64,000 nucleotides of DNA from Paracoccus zhejiangensis (lineage in GTDB: Bacteria; Pseudomonadota; Alphaproteobacteria; Rhodobacterales; Rhodobacteraceae): positions 310,001-374,000 of the forward strand of contig NZ_CP025430.1 of the NCBI RefSeq assembly GCF_002847445.1, written 5' to 3'. Below the pieces are notes generated by a model. The model searched no databases, was not told where the DNA came from, and saw only the letters and a list, made by a program, of their open reading frames with translations. This document shows, piece by piece, positions 17,899-26,095 of this stretch. Made by a program: the position numbers and the translations under genes. The first letter of the stretch is position 1. The number at the start of each line of letters is the position of its first letter.

Positions 17899-18324
17899 CT
17901 ACTGGGCGGCTTTCTGCTCCTCGGGATAGGCGGCCTGGCAGGCGCGGACATAGGCCTCGGCCTGCCCGGCCAGCTCCTTCTGACGCGCGGCCAGATTTGC
18001 CCGCTTGCGCTGTTCCGCCGCAGGGTCGATGGCGACGCGGTAACGCTGCGTGGTCGAGACATCGCGCCAGCAGGGGGTATAGATGACCCGTGCATTGCCC
18101 TCGCGGTCGCGCACCAGGTCGCGGCACTGGGTCAGGATCTCGTCATAGACCACCCGTTCTTCCCAGGCATAGCCACGGGCCAGGTTGCCCTCGACCTCGC
18201 GCAGCAGATTGCTGACATTGCGGTATTCACGGGTATTCTTGCTGATGCAGCGTTCCTGAGGGGTGCCGCAGGCCGCCAGAAGCAGCGGCAGGGCGGCAAG
18301 GGTCAATGCGATGTTGCGGGTCAT
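17899..18324 (-). CDS. small lipoprotein, function unknown
   Basis: Protein of 141 residues with a clear lipoprotein signal (PLLLAACG, Cys near residue 19). The mature part is charged, probably helical, and has four further Cys residues (CISK, TQCRD, TPCWRD, RACQ), which could form two disulfides in the periplasm. I do not recognise a named family. The start at 18324 gives a standard signal peptide; an upstream ATG at 18348 would add eight residues. It is divergent from hemF. Confidence 0.72.
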   Translation of the reverse strand: MTRNIALTLAALPLLLAACGTPQERCISKNTREYRNVSNLLREVEGNLARGYAWEERVVYDEILTQCRDLVRDREGNARVIYTPCWRDVSTTQRYRVAIDPAAEQRKRANLAARQKELAGQAEAYVRACQAAYPEEQKAAQ

Positions 18325-18402
18325 GGGGCGGGCCTTTAGGTGTCTCATCGGATGCTAGCCGCAAGCGCGGCGGTGAGGCAAATCAACAATCGAGGCCGCC
18401 CC

Positions 18403-19257
18403 ATGGATGAACAACGCCGCACAGCCGCAAGCTGGTTCCACGAGTTGCGCGACCGCATCGTCGCCGCCTTCGAGGCGCTGGAGGATCGGGCTTCGGGTGA
18501 CGCCCCCGCCGGCCGCTTCGAGGTGACCCCGACCGAGCGGGCCGAGAAGGGCGGCGGTGGCCTCATGTCGGTGATGCGCGGGGGCCGGGTGTTCGAGAAG
18601 GTGGGGGTGAACTGGTCCGAGGTGCATGGCACGCTGGCGCCCAAGGCGCAGGCGGCGATGGCCGCGCGCGGTGTGCCGGGCATGGCCGAGGACCCGCGCT
18701 TCTGGGCCTCGGGCATCAGCCTTGTCGCCCATATGCAGAACCCCCATGCGCCGGCGGTCCACATGAACACGCGGATGTTCTGGACGCCGGGCGCCTGGTG
18801 GTTCGGCGGTGGCACGGACCTCAATCCCTGCATCGACTATGCCGAGGACACGGCGCATTTCCACGACACGCTGCGCGCGGCCTGCGCCCCCCATGGCGCG
18901 GATTACTATGACCGCTTCAAGGCCTGGGCCGACGAGTATTTCTTCATCCCCCATCGCGGCCGGGCGCGGGGCGTCGGCGGCATCTTCTATGACGACCTGA
19001 ACACCGGCGACTGGCCCGCCGATTTCGCCTTTACCAAGGCGGTGGGCGAGGCCTTCCTGCCGGCCTTCCTGCCCTTGGCCGAGCGGCGCATGGGGCAGCC
19101 CTGGGACGAGGCCGACAAGGACGCGCAGCTGATCCATCGCGGCCTCTACGCCGAATACAACCTGGTCTATGACCGTGGCACCAAGTTCGGGCTGGAGACC
19201 GGCCACAACGCCGATGCCGTGCTGATGAGCCTGCCGCCGCTGGCGAAGTGGGTGTGA
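18403..19257 (+). CDS. hemF: oxygen-dependent coproporphyrinogen III oxidase
   Basis: Haem biosynthesis enzyme that converts coproporphyrinogen III to protoporphyrinogen IX using oxygen; 284 residues. Family segments include NPHAPAVHMNTRMF, WFGGGTDLNPC, GRARGVGGIFYDDL and the late EYNLVYDRGTKFGL with conserved residues of the substrate pocket. The start at 18403 (MDEQRRTAASW) is preferred over an ATG at 18340, which would overlap the divergent lipoprotein gene. It is followed by a 348-base gap that holds repeat copy B. Confidence 0.95.
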   Translation: MDEQRRTAASWFHELRDRIVAAFEALEDRASGDAPAGRFEVTPTERAEKGGGGLMSVMRGGRVFEKVGVNWSEVHGTLAPKAQAAMAARGVPGMAEDPRFWASGISLVAHMQNPHAPAVHMNTRMFWTPGAWWFGGGTDLNPCIDYAEDTAHFHDTLRAACAPHGADYYDRFKAWADEYFFIPHRGRARGVGGIFYDDLNTGDWPADFAFTKAVGEAFLPAFLPLAERRMGQPWDEADKDAQLIHRGLYAEYNLVYDRGTKFGLETGHNADAVLMSLPPLAKWV

Positions 19258-19311
19258 GTTTTGGGAAGCCGACGCAGATTGGCTTGTTTAGCCGCTCTTG
19301 TCATCGCCTGA

Positions 19312-19489
19312 CCTGCAGACCCTGCCCGGAGCAAGCGCGAAGCGCGCCGGGCCAGCGGCCGACCGCCCCATGGGCGGCCGCTCTGGTGCGGTTCAGCGCC
19401 GAACAGCCGTTCGATGTGATGGCGCCATAAAGGTGCTTCGTACAATCGCCTCAGCGGCAGCCCGCGGTCGTCCGCTGACCCTCTGCCGG
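19312..19489 (-). repeat. dispersed intergenic repeat, copy B (between hemF and gmaS 3' ends)
   Basis: Inverted relative to copy A at 1961-2132, with many long identical blocks (see that entry). The gap 19258-19605 contains this repeat and the gmaS terminator and no credible gene. The copy also has a small hairpin-forming GCGCGCTTCGCGC where copy A has GGGCCTGACGGCCC, so the sequence differs but a stem is kept. Confidence 0.75.
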
Positions 19490-19549
19490 CACGAAGTTGA
19501 GCGCAGCAACGAGCTCACCGCCGCAGGCCGACAATGCAGCCTCCCCCCC

Positions 19550-19579
19550 AAAAAAAAGCCGCGGCACGAAGGCCGCGGC
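19550..19579 (-). terminator. rho-independent terminator of the mgs-gmaS operon
   Basis: Arms GCCGCGGC (19558-19565) and GCCGCGGC (19572-19579) around ACGAAG form a perfect stem. On the minus strand it runs into eight T residues (complement of 19550-19557). It lies 26 bases after the gmaS stop. Confidence 0.92.
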
Positions 19580-19605
19580 AGCTGGGGGACTGCGATCGGT
19601 GCCGG

Positions 19606-20913
19606 TCAGATGTCCAGCGTGTTGTCATGCTCCCACCGCGAGAAATGCGCGGTGAAATTGTTCCATTCCTGCAGCTTCAGCTTCAGGTAGGCGGACGAGA
19701 AATCCGTGCCCATCATCGATTTCAGCGTCTCGTCGCGGTCATAGTCGCGCAGCGCGTCGAGCAGGTTCAGCGGCAGCTTGGTGCCATTGGTCACCGTATG
19801 GCCCTGCGTGTACATGTCCACATCCGAGCGCGGGCCGGGATCGGCCTTGGTGCGGATGCCGTCGAGACCGGCGGCAAGGATCACCGCCTGCATCAGGTAG
19901 GGGTTGGCCGCGCCATCGGGCAGGCGCAGCTCGAACCGGCCGGGGCCGGGAACGCGCACCATATGGGTGCGGTTATTGCCGGTCCATGTCACCGTGTTCG
20001 GCGCCCAGGTCGCGCCCGAGCTGGTGCGCGGGGCGTTGATCCGCTTGTAGCTGTTCACCGTCGGGTTGGTGATCGCCGCCAGCGCCGCCGCATGCTTCAT
20101 GATGCCGCCGAGGAAGTTGCGGCCTCGATCCGACAGTCCCAGCTCTTTCTCGGGATCGGCGAAGGCATTGGTCTTGCCCTCGAGATCCCAGACCGAGATA
20201 TGCGCATGGCAGCCCGAGCCGGTCAGCCCCTTGAAGGGCTTCGGCATGAAGGTCGCGCGCAGCCCGTGCTTCTCGGCGATCGACTTGATCATGAACTTGA
20301 AGAAGCTGTGCTTGTCGGCGGTTGGCAGCACGTCGTCATATTTCCAGTTCATCTCGAACTGGCCGGTCGCGTCCTCGTGGTCGTTCTGGTAGGCCTCCCA
20401 GCCCAGATCCAGCATGTAGTCGCAGACCTCGGCGATCACGTCATAGCGCCGCATCACCGCCTGCTGGTCATAGCAGGGCTTCTCGGCCGTATCATAGGGA
20501 TCGGCGATCTTGTCGCCTTCGGGGGTCAGCAGGAAGAACTCGGGCTCGACCCCGGTCTTGACCCGCAGCCCCTCTTTCGCCGCCTCATCGACCAGCTTGC
20601 GCAGCACGTTGCGCGGGGCCTGACCGACCGGCTTCTCCTCCATCACGCAGTTCGAGGCGACCCAGGCCACCTCGGGCTTCCATGGCAGCTGGATGACCGA
20701 GGCCGGGTCGGGCACCGCCATCATGTCGGGATGCGCCGCCGTCAGGTCGAGCCAGGTGGCAAAGCCGGCAAAACCCGCGCCATCGCGCGACATGTCATCG
20801 ATCGCCTGGGCCGGGACCAGCTTGGCGCGCTGTCCACCGAACAGGTCGGTATAGGAAATCATGAAGTACTTGATGCCGTTCTTCGTCGCGAAAGCTGCCA
20901 GATCTGACGTCAT
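19606..20913 (-). CDS. gmaS: gamma-glutamylmethylamide synthetase (glutamine-synthetase family)
   Basis: Member of the glutamine synthetase superfamily, 435 residues, which in this context would ligate methylamine to glutamate with ATP to give gamma-glutamylmethylamide. The catalytic domain shows VEPEFFLL, GQFEMNWKYDD, GSGCHAHISVWD and NSYKRINAPRTSSGATWAP. It is the last gene of a minus-strand run mgsA-mgsB-mgsC-gmaS, which identifies it as GmaS rather than an assimilatory glutamine synthetase. The start MTSDLAAF at 20913 is chosen because the open frame upstream overlaps mgsC. A strong terminator follows. Confidence 0.9.
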   Translation of the reverse strand: MTSDLAAFATKNGIKYFMISYTDLFGGQRAKLVPAQAIDDMSRDGAGFAGFATWLDLTAAHPDMMAVPDPASVIQLPWKPEVAWVASNCVMEEKPVGQAPRNVLRKLVDEAAKEGLRVKTGVEPEFFLLTPEGDKIADPYDTAEKPCYDQQAVMRRYDVIAEVCDYMLDLGWEAYQNDHEDATGQFEMNWKYDDVLPTADKHSFFKFMIKSIAEKHGLRATFMPKPFKGLTGSGCHAHISVWDLEGKTNAFADPEKELGLSDRGRNFLGGIMKHAAALAAITNPTVNSYKRINAPRTSSGATWAPNTVTWTGNNRTHMVRVPGPGRFELRLPDGAANPYLMQAVILAAGLDGIRTKADPGPRSDVDMYTQGHTVTNGTKLPLNLLDALRDYDRDETLKSMMGTDFSSAYLKLKLQEWNNFTAHFSRWEHDNTLDI

Positions 20914-20984
20914 GGGCCGACTTTCCTTTCCCTGTTGGTTGGACCTGCGCTTGGCAAGGCGGTGCAGATGCGGGGTCTGTGCGG

Positions 20985-22313
20985 TTACATGCCTCCGCCC
21001 TTGCCCGGATACCAATCGGTGCCGGCCAGCGGGATGCGCGCCATGGCGGCGGCCTCCATGGTCAGCGCGCAGAGGTCTTCGGGTTCAAGATTGTGCAGGT
21101 GGTTCTTGCCGCAGGCCCGCGCGATGGTCTGCGCCTCCAGCGTCATCACCTTCAGGTAGTTCTTCAGCCGCCGTCCGCCGAGAACCGGGTCGAAACGCTT
21201 GTAGAGCTCGGGGTCCTGTGTGGTGATGCCGGCCGGATCGCGGCCCTCGTGCCAGTCGTCATAGGCGCCGGCGGTGCTGCCGAGCTTCTGGTATTCCTCT
21301 TCCAGCGCCGGGTCGTTGTCGCCAAGCGCGATCAGCGCAGCGGTGCCGATGGCCACCGCATCGGCGCCAAGCGCCATGGCCTTGGCCACGTCGGCTCCGC
21401 TGCGGATGCCGCCCGAGACGATCAGCTGCACCTTGCGATGCATGCCCATGTCCTGCAGCGCCTTCACCGCCTGCGGAATGCAGGCGAGGATCGGCATGCC
21501 GACATGTTCGATGAACACGTCCTGCGTCGCGGCGGTGCCGCCCTGCATCCCGTCCAGCACCACCACATCGGCCCCGGCCTTGATCGCCAGCGCGGTGTCG
21601 TAATAGGGCCGGGCGCCGCCGATCTTCACATAGATCGGCTTTTCCCAATCGGTGATCTCGCGCAGCTCGTTGATCTTGATCTCCAGATCATCGGGGCCGG
21701 TCCAGTCCGGGTGCCGACAGGCCGAGCGCTGGTCGATGCCCTTGGGCAGGTTGCGCATCATCGCGACCCGGTCCGAGATCTTCTGGCCGAGCAGCATCCC
21801 GCCGCCGCCGGGCTTGGCGCCCTGACCCACCACCACCTCGATCGCGTCGGCGCGGCGCAGGTCGTCGGGGTTCATGCCATAGCGCGAGGGCAGGTATTGA
21901 TAGACCAGCGTCTTGGAATGGCCGCGCTCTTCCTCGGTCATGCCGCCATCGCCGGTGGTGGTCGAGGTCCCGGCCTCGGAGGCCCCGCGCCCCAGTGCCT
22001 CTTTCGCCGGGCCGGAGAGCGCGCCAAAGCTCATCCCCGCAATGGTGACCGGGATGTCCAGGTGGATCGGCTTCTTCGCGTGCCGCGTGCCCAGCCAAAC
22101 ATCGGTGGCGCATTTCTCGCGATAGCCTTCCAGCGGATAGCGGCTGATCGAGGCGCCGAGGAACAAGAGGTCGTCGAAATGCGGCAGGTGCCGCTTGGTG
22201 CCGCCGCCGCGAATGTCATAGATGCCCGAGGCGGCCGCCCGGCGGATCTCGGCATTCACCGCCGGGGTGAAGGTGGCAGAAAAGCGCGGCGGCGTATGGG
22301 GGAAATCACTCAT
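20985..22313 (-). CDS. mgsC: N-methylglutamate synthase subunit C (FMN-binding glutamate-synthase-like)
   Basis: Protein of 442 residues related to the FMN/TIM-barrel domain of glutamate synthase. Phosphate/FMN-binding features include VVVLDGMQGGTAAT and IVSGGIRSGADVAKAMALGADAVAIGT. With MgsA and MgsB it would convert gamma-glutamylmethylamide and a 2-oxo acid or glutamate to N-methylglutamate, in the cytoplasm. The open frame extends far upstream over mgsB, but ATG 22313 (MSDFPHTPP) lies 11 bases after the mgsB stop and is the natural start. Confidence 0.9.
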   Translation of the reverse strand: MSDFPHTPPRFSATFTPAVNAEIRRAAASGIYDIRGGGTKRHLPHFDDLLFLGASISRYPLEGYREKCATDVWLGTRHAKKPIHLDIPVTIAGMSFGALSGPAKEALGRGASEAGTSTTTGDGGMTEEERGHSKTLVYQYLPSRYGMNPDDLRRADAIEVVVGQGAKPGGGGMLLGQKISDRVAMMRNLPKGIDQRSACRHPDWTGPDDLEIKINELREITDWEKPIYVKIGGARPYYDTALAIKAGADVVVLDGMQGGTAATQDVFIEHVGMPILACIPQAVKALQDMGMHRKVQLIVSGGIRSGADVAKAMALGADAVAIGTAALIALGDNDPALEEEYQKLGSTAGAYDDWHEGRDPAGITTQDPELYKRFDPVLGGRRLKNYLKVMTLEAQTIARACGKNHLHNLEPEDLCALTMEAAAMARIPLAGTDWYPGKGGGM

Positions 22314-22324
22314 GGGGGTTCGCC

Positions 22325-23014
22325 TCAGTAAGCCGACGCGTTGTCGATGTTGAAATTGTAGAGATTGCGGGCCGAGCCATAGCGCTTGAACTCTTCGGGC
22401 TTTGCCAGATGTTCGGCCTCGCCCTGTTTTAACAAATCGGCCAGCAGCTCCAGATGTTCGGGCCGCATCTCCTTCTCGACGCAATCGGCACCCAGCGACT
22501 TGACCGAGCCGCGCACGAACAGCCGCGCCTCGTAAAGGCTGTCGCCAAGCGCATCGCCGGCATCGCCCAAGACGACCAGGTTGCCCGACTGCGCCATGAA
22601 GGCCGACATGTGGCCGATATTGCCGTGCACGACGATGTTGATGCCCTTCATCGACACGCCGCAGCGCGAACTGGCATCGCCCTTGATGACCAGCAGACCG
22701 CCGCGCCCGGTGGCACCGGCATATTGCGAGGCATTGCCATCGACGATCACCGCGCCCGACATCATGTTCTCGGCCAGGCCCGGGCCGGCCGAGCCCTTGA
22801 CCCGGATGGTCGCCTGCTTGTTCATCCCGGCGCAGTAATAGCCGGTCGAGCCATGCACGGTCAGCTCGATCGGCGCGTCGAGGCCCACCGCGATGCTGTG
22901 CGATCCCTTCGGGTTCACCACCTCCCACGCGGTTTCATTGGTCTGGCCGTTCAGCGCGTGAAGGGCCGCGTTCAGCGCGCGCAGGCCCTGCGCCTCGAGG
23001 TCGAATTTCTGCAT
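22325..23014 (-). CDS. mgsB: N-methylglutamate synthase subunit B (GXGXG domain)
   Basis: Protein of 229 residues that corresponds to the C-terminal beta-helix (GXGXG) domain of the glutamate synthase large subunit. Repeated glycine-rich turns are visible, for example GSAGPGLAENMMSGAVIVDGNA and VVLGDAGDALGDSLYEA. This domain has a structural role and links the amidotransferase and FMN parts. It lies between mgsA and mgsC with gaps of 2 and 11 bases, as in known mgsABC loci. Confidence 0.9.
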   Translation of the reverse strand: MQKFDLEAQGLRALNAALHALNGQTNETAWEVVNPKGSHSIAVGLDAPIELTVHGSTGYYCAGMNKQATIRVKGSAGPGLAENMMSGAVIVDGNASQYAGATGRGGLLVIKGDASSRCGVSMKGINIVVHGNIGHMSAFMAQSGNLVVLGDAGDALGDSLYEARLFVRGSVKSLGADCVEKEMRPEHLELLADLLKQGEAEHLAKPEEFKRYGSARNLYNFNIDNASAY

Positions 23015-23016
23015 GG

Positions 23017-23913
23017 TCAGTGGTTCCAGAAGTAGACGGTTGCGGGCTCCGGCTCCCAGACCCGGGCGGTGTCGATCCCGGGCAGGCTCACCAGCGCCCG
23101 GTATTCCGACCCGAAGGCCACATATTGATCGGTCTCGGCCATGACCGCCGGCTTGCAGGCAATCGGGTCGCGGACCACGCCGAAGCCGTCATGGGTGCCG
23201 ACGACGAAGGTGAAGAAGCCGTCCAGATCCTCGAGCGTGCCTTCCAGCGCCTCGCCAAGGGTCGCGCCGTTCTTCATCCGCCAGGTCAGGTAGGCGGCGC
23301 CGACCTCGGTATCGTTCATGGTCTCGGTATAAATGCCCTCATGCGCCAGCATCCGGCGCAGGCTGCTGTGATTCGACAGCGAGCCATTATGGACAAGACA
23401 CTGGTCCGAGCCGGTCGAGAAGGGATGCGCGCCATTGGTGGTCACGGCGGACTCGGTGGCCATGCGGGTATGGCCGATGCCATGGGTGCCACGCATCTTG
23501 GCCAGCTCAAAGCGGCTGGCCACGTCCTTGGGCAGACCGACCTCTTTATAGATCTCGAGACTGTCGCCGACGCTCATCACCTTGAGACCGGGGCGCAACT
23601 CGGCCAGCGCCGAGCGCGCGGCCTCGACCTGGTCGACCGGCACCTCCAACACCGCATGGGTGCTGCGGATCACCATGCCGACCGGCTTGCCGATGGCGTC
23701 CTTCAGCTCGCGGTCCAGATCGGCAAAGTCCTTTTCGGGCTGCGGCGACTGGACGGTGATCTTGCCCGCGCCGTCATCCGCGCCGCCATAGATGGCGATG
23801 CCCGCGCTGTCGGGGCCGCGATCGGTCATGGTGATCAGCATCTCCGTCAGCATCGCGCCAAGCTGCGGTTCAAGTGATTTGTCCTTCAGGAAAAGTCCGA
23901 CAATGCCGCACAT
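23017..23913 (-). CDS. mgsA: N-methylglutamate synthase subunit A (class II glutamine amidotransferase)
   Basis: Amidotransferase of 298 residues. The start MCGIVGLF at 23913 puts the catalytic nucleophile Cys at position 2, as required for N-terminal nucleophile glutaminases; the longer open frame would destroy this. Other motifs are HTRMATESAVTTNGAHPFS and a NGSLSNH segment. It would release methylamine from gamma-glutamylmethylamide for transfer by MgsC. First gene of the mgsABC-gmaS operon, divergent from dmmDABC. Confidence 0.9.
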   Translation of the reverse strand: MCGIVGLFLKDKSLEPQLGAMLTEMLITMTDRGPDSAGIAIYGGADDGAGKITVQSPQPEKDFADLDRELKDAIGKPVGMVIRSTHAVLEVPVDQVEAARSALAELRPGLKVMSVGDSLEIYKEVGLPKDVASRFELAKMRGTHGIGHTRMATESAVTTNGAHPFSTGSDQCLVHNGSLSNHSSLRRMLAHEGIYTETMNDTEVGAAYLTWRMKNGATLGEALEGTLEDLDGFFTFVVGTHDGFGVVRDPIACKPAVMAETDQYVAFGSEYRALVSLPGIDTARVWEPEPATVYFWNH

Positions 23914-23978
23914 GATCTGATTCCCTTGCTGGTGTCGTTTCAGCCTAGCAGCAGCATTTCCGAACAGCAACTATGAAG

Positions 23979-24003
23979 AAACAATTTTTCTTGTGAGAAT
24001 AAC
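23979..24003 (+). promoter_or_regulatory. AT-rich candidate operator, mgsA/dmmD region
   Basis: Core TTTTTCTTGTGAGAAT (23985-24000), preceded by AAGAAA so that AAGAAA and TTTCTT form an imperfect dyad. It resembles TTTTTCTTTGAGAAT at 42221-42235 upstream of the second APC permease. Confidence 0.4.
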
Positions 24004-24145
24004 CGGCCGGGTCTATCCTTCAGCGATCCGGGGCGCCCGCGCGGCATCTGTCTTGCGGTCCAGCCCCTTCCTGCCAGCCGGAGGCTTGCAATCATGATGA
24101 CGCCAGACAAGCGGGCTTTGCCTGCAATTATGTGGGGCATCGGCT

Positions 24146-24160
24146 GCCAATATTCTTCGC
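24146..24160 (+). promoter_or_regulatory. GCCAATATTCTTCGC motif upstream of dmmD
   Basis: Fifteen bases identical to 36122-36136 in the LysR/tdm gap, with further loose similarity on both sides (GGCATC before, GGGTTTCGG or GGGTTCGG after). It lies 113 bases upstream of the dmmD start. Candidate site of the LysR regulator at 35059-36012. Confidence 0.55.
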
Positions 24161-24272
24161 TGCCGCTGCGGGGTTTCGGACCACAATCATCCGCAAAGCC
24201 CCGGGCCTGGTCCGGTGCATCCTGCCGCCCGGCGCGGCTGACAGACGACAACAAGGGACAAGGGAGACAGCA

Positions 24273-25412
24273 ATGACGGCATCTTGGAGATTCTCGGCAC
24301 TGGGCGACCGGCATCGCGCGCTGGGGTCGGACCTGGAAGACTGGAGCGGGATGGGCACGGCCTGGTCCTATGCCAAGGGCGACCCGCTTGAGGAATACCT
24401 GGCGATCCGCACCAAGGCCGGACTGATGGATGTCTCGGGGCTGAAGAAGGTCCACATCACCGGTGCCGCCGCCAGTCATGTCATCGACCGCGCCACCACC
24501 CGCAATGTCGAGAAGATCATGCCCGGCCGCTCGGTCTATGCCGCCATGCTGAACGATGCCGGCAAGTTCGTGGATGATTGCGTCATCTATCGCACCGGCC
24601 CCAATGCCTGGATGGTGGTGCATGGCTCGGGCGGGGCCCATGAGCAGCTGACCATGGCGGCGACCGGGCGCGATGTCTCGATCCGCTTTGACGACAACCT
24701 GCACGACCTGTCGCTGCAGGGGCCGCTGGCCGTCGATTATCTGCAGCAGCATGTCGAGGGCATCCGCAACCTCAACTATTTCAGCCATATGCAGACCTCG
24801 CTATTCGGCCTGCCGGTGATGATCTCGCGCACCGGCTATACCGGCGAGCGCGGATACGAGATCTTCTGCCGGGGGCAGGACGCGCCGGCGATCTGGGACC
24901 GCATTCTCGAGGAAGGGGCGTCGATGGGGATCATTCCCTGCCGCTTCACGACGCTGGACCTGCTGCGGACCGAAAGCTATCTGCTGTTCTTCCCCTATGA
25001 CAATTCCGAGATGTATCCGTTCGACGACGAGGGCCCCGGCGATACGCTGTGGGAACTTGGCCTCGATTTCACCGTCTCGCCCGGCAAGACCGGCTTCCGT
25101 GGTGCCGAGGAACATTACCGGCTGAAGGGCCGCGAGCGGTTCAAGATCTGGGGGCTTGTGCTCGAGGGAACGAACGTGCCGGGCAATGGCGCGCCGGTCT
25201 ATCGCGGAGATCAGCAGGTGGGCGTGGTGACGCAGGCGATGTATTCGCCGCTGAACAAGCACAACATCGCCATCGCCCGGCTGCCGGTCGATTGCGCCAA
25301 TGACGGCACCAGGCTGACGGTGCGCTGCGGCACCCATGGCGACATTGCCGCGACCACCCATTCGATGCCCTTCTATGATGTCGAGAAGAAGCGGCGGACT
25401 GCCAAGGGCTGA
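24273..25412 (+). CDS. dmmD: DmmD-type aminomethyltransferase (GcvT family)
   Basis: GcvT/DmdA-like folate enzyme of 379 residues. Family features are MDVSGLKKVHITG, the RTGYTGERGYEIF signature and a late LDLLRTESYLLFFPYDN segment. It leads the dmmDABC cluster, which encodes dimethylamine monooxygenase in marine Rhodobacteraceae. There the GcvT-like member is associated with, but probably not essential to, the monooxygenase, and may pass the released C1 to tetrahydrofolate (inferred). The start at 24273 has an AGGGAG ribosome binding site; the 47 upstream codons of open frame are non-coding promoter DNA. Confidence 0.85.
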   Translation: MTASWRFSALGDRHRALGSDLEDWSGMGTAWSYAKGDPLEEYLAIRTKAGLMDVSGLKKVHITGAAASHVIDRATTRNVEKIMPGRSVYAAMLNDAGKFVDDCVIYRTGPNAWMVVHGSGGAHEQLTMAATGRDVSIRFDDNLHDLSLQGPLAVDYLQQHVEGIRNLNYFSHMQTSLFGLPVMISRTGYTGERGYEIFCRGQDAPAIWDRILEEGASMGIIPCRFTTLDLLRTESYLLFFPYDNSEMYPFDDEGPGDTLWELGLDFTVSPGKTGFRGAEEHYRLKGRERFKIWGLVLEGTNVPGNGAPVYRGDQQVGVVTQAMYSPLNKHNIAIARLPVDCANDGTRLTVRCGTHGDIAATTHSMPFYDVEKKRRTAKG

Positions 25413-25486
25413 ACTGCGGGGATGCGGGCCGCTGCCGGTCCGCATCCCGTCCCGAACCTGCAAGACGCGAAAGGACCAGCGGGGAA

Positions 25487-26095
25487 ATGACGAGATTCCA
25501 GTTCCCGAAATCCATCGCCAGCCGGCCGGTCTATGGTCGGCTGACGGCAAGGCCCGGCTCGGCGCATCTGATGGTCGCCGATGCCGAGGGGGCCGAGGCG
25601 CTGCTGGACCTCGCGGCCGCGGCGCCGGGACTGATGGAGCGGGCCCATGTCATCTACCTGCCCAAGGCCACCGGCGCGACCTATGCCCGGCGGCTCGAGG
25701 CGCTGGCACCGGCGCAGCTTTATGTCGGGCCCAGCTATCCCGCCGCCGAGCCGCGCCTGAGGAAGGCGCTGGCCGATGCCCATATGGGCCTGCAGGTCTA
25801 TCTGGCCGGGACCGAGGGGCTGATGGGGAAGGCGATGCGTGAGGCGATCGAGGCCGGCATCCCCGCCGGTGCCATCCAGACCGAGCATCGCGGCTCGGTC
25901 GCGCGGCGGATGCAATGCGTCCATTGCAAGGGCATCACCGAAGACGTGACCACCGATCCCTTCGTTTGCGCCCATTGCGGGCTGAACCTGTTCGTCCGCG
26001 ATCACTATTCGCGGCGCATGGCGGCCTTCCAGGGGGTCTGCATCGATGCCGAGGACCCGGGCGAGGTTCCCCCGTCGAAGGAGCTTTATTCATGA
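25487..26095 (+). CDS. dmmA: dimethylamine monooxygenase subunit DmmA-like
   Basis: Protein of 202 residues with an N-terminal flavodoxin/Rossmann-like part and a C-terminal Cys4 zinc-ribbon or rubredoxin-like site: MQCVHCKG and FVCAHCGLN. It lies second in the dmmDABC order and its stop overlaps the dmmB start (ATGA). The Cys4 site could bind metal and aid electron transfer to the haem oxygenase component; this is inferred. It would act with DmmB and DmmC in oxidative demethylation of dimethylamine to methylamine and formaldehyde. Confidence 0.82.
   Translation: MTRFQFPKSIASRPVYGRLTARPGSAHLMVADAEGAEALLDLAAAAPGLMERAHVIYLPKATGATYARRLEALAPAQLYVGPSYPAAEPRLRKALADAHMGLQVYLAGTEGLMGKAMREAIEAGIPAGAIQTEHRGSVARRMQCVHCKGITEDVTTDPFVCAHCGLNLFVRDHYSRRMAAFQGVCIDAEDPGEVPPSKELYS

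Larger units (their letters stand above)
23914..24272 (+). promoter_or_regulatory. divergent promoter region mgsABC-gmaS / dmmDABC
   Basis: This 359-base gap has no credible gene. It contains an AT-rich motif at 23979-24003 (TTTTTCTTGTGAGAAT core), close to mgsA, and the 15-base motif GCCAATATTCTTCGC at 24146-24160, closer to dmmD. The latter is identical to a site in the tdm promoter. Both are candidate operators for the pathway regulators. Confidence 0.55.

Noticed and set aside
19606..20913. Assimilatory glutamine synthetase
   Set aside because: Gene order with mgsABC indicates gamma-glutamylmethylamide synthetase; nitrogen regulatory genes such as glnB are absent.
24273..25412. Glycine cleavage T protein or DMSP demethylase
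   Set aside because: There is no gcvH/gcvP next to it and it leads a dmmABC cluster, so DmmD is the better name, though family members are similar.
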